From the NCBI GenBank assembly GCA_945859605.1, contig OX243828.1, positions 26,096,633 to 26,160,632 on the forward strand: 64,000 nt of DNA, given 5' to 3'. Of this stretch, positions 63,629-64,000 are shown one piece after another. The first letter of the stretch is position 1, and every line of letters begins with the position of its first letter. Under the pieces are notes generated by a model. The model was not told the DNA's origin. It did not search any database and was given only the letters and a program-made list of their open reading frames with translations. This DNA is from Lumbricus rubellus. Taxonomy: Eukaryota > Annelida > Clitellata > Crassiclitellata > Lumbricidae. The position numbers and the translations under genes were made by a program.

Positions 63629-64000
63629 CTGTGTCCCAATAAATCGGGCACCCTTTTTATAATGTGAATAAAACAGGTAAATCTTAATCGATTCTCAAAA
63701 TTTCAAGACTGTTTTTATCCTGAGATAATTATCTACAAATTGGTAATTTATGAACGGCCCTCACTAAAAAATTACGTCATAATGACGTCATTAAATTACA
63801 TATCGAAACCAAATGTTAAAAAATAGTTAGCGAATGGCATTCAGCCAAGAAGACAAAATTGTAATAAAAATCTTATGGAAAAATAAACATAACGGCGCAA
63901 AAAAGTTTATTCGAAAATTTCCGGACAAGGGATGGACAGTTAGCGGTCTAAATAAGCTTCCATGGAAAAAATATTTGACCGGTTCGTCGGAGCGTCGCGC
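63629..64000 (+). mobile_element. 5' end of a mariner/Tc1-like transposon (runs off the window)
   Basis: TA at 63627-63628 is followed by CTGTGTCCCAATAAATCGGG, a terminus typical of mariner-like elements. About 200 bp of untranslated leader leads to an ATG at 63834 and an open transposase frame. The right end lies outside the window, so neither the inverted repeat nor the target duplication can be confirmed. Confidence 0.68.
63834..64000 (+). CDS. Mariner/Tc1-like transposase, N-terminal part
   Basis: Open from ATG to the end of the window, 55 codons. It starts MAFSQEDKIVIKILWKNKHN, continues AKKFIRKFPDKGWTVSGLNK and reaches TGSSERR. This is the first helix-turn-helix region of the widespread mariner-like transposases (pattern: D+V.IK.L...KGY.AK.....FP...W.....+LL.K...TGS..R). 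No stop or frameshift appears in what is visible, so it could belong to a recently active copy. The catalytic DDE/D domain would be beyond 64000. Confidence 0.7.
   Translation, partial: MAFSQEDKIVIKILWKNKHNGAKKFIRKFPDKGWTVSGLNKLPWKKYLTGSSERR

Overview
This is eukaryotic, AT-rich, intron-containing nuclear DNA from an animal. The genes and repeats point to a marine invertebrate. An echinoderm-like deuterostome is my best guess, because of the dense TAGGCCTA words, the L2-like LINE/SINE pairs and the secreted fibrinogen-domain lectin. That guess is inference only. No bacterial-type operons, rRNA, CRISPR or true tRNA genes were seen.

Three host genes can be assembled exon by exon with matching splice phases. 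(1) 9156-12040 (+): a secreted protein with a signal peptide, a PAN/apple-like module, a fibronectin type II-like module and a C-terminal fibrinogen-related (FReD) domain; 4 exons, 366 aa. (2) 34415-23910 (-): the HPS4 subunit of BLOC-3, the guanine nucleotide exchange factor for Rab32/Rab38; 12 exons placed plus one tentative, with one or two unresolved in the middle. (3) 35667-44643 (+): a P2X ATP-gated cation channel; 11 exons, 425 aa, with all ten ectodomain cysteines and the ATP-site lysines. HPS4 and P2X are head to head, with about 1.25 kb between their start codons.

The rest is mostly mobile DNA at several nesting levels. 0.4-2.3 kb: two MITEs. 4-5 kb: two tRNA-derived SINEs. 5.97-7.04 kb: a foldback element whose arms are a minisatellite. 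12.6-16.4 kb: a chain of hAT-like and TA-target MITEs, one nested in another. 17.6-19.3 kb: a 5'-truncated L2/CR1-type LINE. 21.3-22.1 kb: a long-TIR TA element. 30.8-32.0 kb: a deleted hAT element with a BED-finger transposase remnant. 51.1-55.4 kb: a 4.35 kb hAT-like element holding a SINE and a second LINE, itself split by another hAT-like element. 61-63.3 kb: long purine-rich simple repeats. The last ~370 bp is the start of a mariner/Tc1-like element whose transposase frame is open to the window end.

The most unusual signal is the palindromic word TAGGCCTA and its relative TAGCCTA/TAGGCTA, occurring dozens of times. Comparison of repeat copies, and of a LINE reading frame, shows that at least two are clean 5-bp insertions (TA becoming TAGCCTA). 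That pattern resembles TA-flanked excision footprints or a very small insertion process.
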